A stretch of DNA of 64,000 nucleotides from Pegoplata infirma (Eukaryota > Arthropoda > Insecta > Diptera > Anthomyiidae), in NCBI GenBank assembly GCA_963921195.1, contig OY992536.1:95895007-95959006 (forward strand). The letters run 5' to 3'. Both the position numbers and the translations under genes were made by a program. The notes under the pieces are model-generated. The model ran no database searches. It had not been told where the DNA came from and worked only from the letters and a program-made list of their open reading frames with translations. Within the stretch, counting starts at the first letter, position 1; the number at the start of each line of letters is the position of its first letter. This document shows, one piece after another, positions 62,129 through 64,000 of the stretch.

Positions 62129-62680
62129 TAATAATTGGGGGGGCAAATTTCCTCTCGAAGTATGTTTAAAAAATAATACTTATGCTTTTTGCATTAAGTT
62201 TGTCAAAATTTAAACAATTTGTTTAATCCACGACCCCAAAAGGGGGGGGGGGGGTGAAAAAATACATTTTCTAATTCTCTGGGTCCAAATACAGGACTTT
62301 GAACTTCTTGTAGCATAAAAATGTTGCATTTGTTAAACAAATCCACAAAAAATCATGTAAAAAATGGTATATTTCAGAGGTTGGGTTAGTTCTTCAAGGG
62401 GGAATTTTTTCCCCCTGGTCCGATTTAGCTCATTTACGAACTTCACCTGCCTAGGAACATAAGACATATTTGAGCCGAATTTCAGGAGTCTAGCTCGTTT
62501 ATTTTTGACTGCATCGTGTTAACTACAGACGGAAGGACATCGCTAGAATGTCTTAGAATCGATCACTGATCGTAAATATATATACTTAATGGGGTCCTAG
62601 ACCGATATTTTGATGCGTTATACATGTAATGACAAAGTGAGTATAAGAGGGTTTAAAAAGCAGATCTCAGAAAGTATGTA

Positions 62681-62900
62681 GGTTTAACTAAAGGCCACAT
62701 TGGCTTAAAATATTATTGGAAAAATTTAAAATTGATCATATATGTCTTGTGCAGATGTTGTTGGGATAGAGAGATAGTGGAAGACTAATTTTCTCTTTGT
62801 CCGTGCTCTACACTATCTTGTACTCGATTTAACTGTTTTGGTTCTTAGTTCATTCAGGCACTGGAGAAACTAGAGATGTCAGCTTAAATATATTAGGCTG
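62681..62900 (+). pseudogene. decayed LINE 3' end (RNase H / zinc-knuckle region)
   Basis: Translated from 62681, the reading gives LTKGHIGL, then CRCC, then LCPCSTL, R, CFG. This resembles the C-terminal end of reverse-transcriptase proteins of insect non-LTR retrotransposons (pattern LTGH...CRxC...CPxLxxxR...G). Stops interrupt it after VED, after CFGS and after EMSA. Only the tail of the element is left. The similarity is from motif pattern and is not computed. Confidence 0.5.
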
Positions 62901-63522
62901 CGTAAACTTGATGAAACATATGTGAGGACATAAATCGTCATGCTGTTGGACAAGAAGTCAGAAGAAAACTTAGATAAATATGGAGAGCAGCTTAAAGCTC
63001 CCCCTTCTTCGAGGTGTTACTTTGGATCAGGAACTAGTCTTGTGAACATTAAACCTAACCTATGATGAATTTGTCAAAATTAATTGCTAGGTAGAAGGTA
63101 TCTCCCAACGCCATTTCATGACACTTTACTACTGCCATTTTTCACAAAAGCATTCAAAAATATTTCAGCCTCATTTTTTGGTTGTTCCATAACTCATTTT
63201 GGCTGTCACAACTTCTATTCGGTTTTGACAGCCGTAATATGGTTGTGGAAACCTAATGACCGACTGCGCCAGCCTTAAAAATTAAGCTATAATATTTACG
63301 GTTGCATTTTTAGTGTGAGTGTATTCAAATGTCGGAAAATGTAAATAATATTAAACAAAAACTATCAAAATTTATCTAAAATTTTTTCCAAATACCGGTT
63401 TTTGACCAGTATTTTTTTTTTTGTTGTTAAACTAACAAACAAACTTTCTTGAACCAAAATTTATGAAAAAATTTTCTTAAAATTTTTCTTAATTTCATAA
63501 AATAAATTTGCATTCCACTAAC
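62901..63522. other. intron sequence next to the donor
   Basis: No exon is seen. It is less repetitive than the rest of the intron. Confidence 0.4.
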
Positions 63523-64000
63523 CTGTAATTGGTGGTGGTTCTACAACTGTTGAAGGACCAAAAAATGATGGTATATCACTAGATGTTGTAACGGGTGTAT
63601 TCAAATCTCCCGGCTGAGCCTCAATATGTGAATGTTTAATATCGACACTATCGGATACGGAAGAAACACTGGCACCACCCACCGGACTGTGTTGGGTGGT
63701 ATTTAATAGACTTAAATGAGAAGCCGAATTACGGCCACTGGTGGTTGTCGATGCGGTATTGACTGTAACAGCAGCACTAGCAATTGAGGGACTATTATGT
63801 ATAGGAGAACTTTGTTGTTGCTGATGGTGGTGATGTTGCTGGTGATGATGATGTTGTTGTTGTTGAGTTTCAGCTGCCACTGAAATTGAGCCAAAACGTG
63901 TGCTGTTGTTGTTGTTGTTGCTGTTATAATGTAATCTAGATAATGCTGAATTCGATGATGGTATACTTATGGAGGACGACGATGATGCTGTAGTTGTAGC
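63523..64000 (-). CDS. sr: stripe (EGR family), upstream coding exon, 5' part missing
   Basis: This is the 3' part of a coding exon of the stripe/EGR gene, reading leftward and open to the window edge, so its start lies outside. It gives 159 complete codons plus the first base of a split Gly codon. The exon ends in ACAG before GTTAGT, a good splice donor. That base joins GT at 44534 to make GGT (Gly), and the frame runs on without a break into the zinc-finger exon, which is the reason for linking the two. The translated stretch is low complexity: a Ser run near the window edge, an Asn run, then Gln/His runs (about 43-65 codons in), then a Ser/Thr-rich part ending EPPPITG. Gln/His/Asn-rich N-terminal regions are usual for insect stripe proteins. 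No ATG needs to be proposed here. It could be an exon shared by several isoforms, but transcript data are needed to say so. Confidence 0.85.

Larger units (their letters stand above)
61588..62660 (-). repeat. dispersed repeat (GGAGGGTATAAAAG family), copy 4, split by a SINE
   Basis: Left part starts TTAAATTCGGCTGTGCCGAA, TTTTATACCCTCCAACATGC and runs to about 61695. Right part resumes at about 62135 (GGCAAATTTCCTCTCG) and ends with GACAAAGTGAGTATAAGAGG. Aligns with 48925-49481. A run of about 13 G at 62242 may be length-variable. Confidence 0.75.

Overview
The window is fly chromosomal DNA. It is very AT-rich, has interrupted spliced coding sequence, and is packed with MITEs, foldback elements and satellites. 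The only gene that can be recognised is an EGR-family zinc-finger gene on the minus strand, the ortholog of Drosophila stripe (sr). The style of its Gln/His-rich coding sequence and the 19-kb repeat-filled intron suggest a calyptrate fly (blow fly, house fly or flesh fly group). The species cannot be fixed from the sequence.

Layout, left to right. 1-41.9 kb lies downstream of the gene and holds no gene that I can support. It contains a near-perfect 35-bp satellite (1.4-3.35 kb), a 29-30-bp tandem array (6.3-7.4 kb), alternating copies of a GGGCGCCACGG dispersed repeat (4.6-10.2 kb), and a 2.1-kb foldback element (10.9-13.0 kb). A 5.4-kb TIR-bounded block (13.9-19.3 kb) has a diverged satellite invaded by self-nested MITEs. 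Two related foldback elements follow at 24.1-28.7 kb, then a nested set of palindromic elements at 31.7-36.4 kb and a ~545-bp macrosatellite at 38.4-41.4 kb.

41.93-44.53 kb is the terminal stripe exon, with three EGR zinc fingers specifying a GCGTGGGCG-type site. 44.5-63.5 kb is one intron with a clean donor and acceptor. It is filled with a second macrosatellite, 21-bp arrays, MITEs, dispersed repeats, a tRNA-derived SINE and a decayed LINE fragment. 63.5-64.0 kb is the 3' part of the preceding coding exon, which runs off the window.

The strongest observation is at the end of stripe. The annotated reading frame stops at a TAG, but exactly the same frame stays open for another 160 codons of non-repetitive, acidic, protein-like sequence before a second TAG. 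This suggests stop-codon readthrough or an alternatively spliced long C-terminus. The other signals worth a look are structural: a short palindrome (TTTTCTATAGAAAA) recurring in unrelated arrays, MITE insertions whose empty sites can be read exactly from the host repeat, a pair of inverted 21-bp arrays built on CAATTG, and macrosatellite copies on both sides of the last stripe exon.
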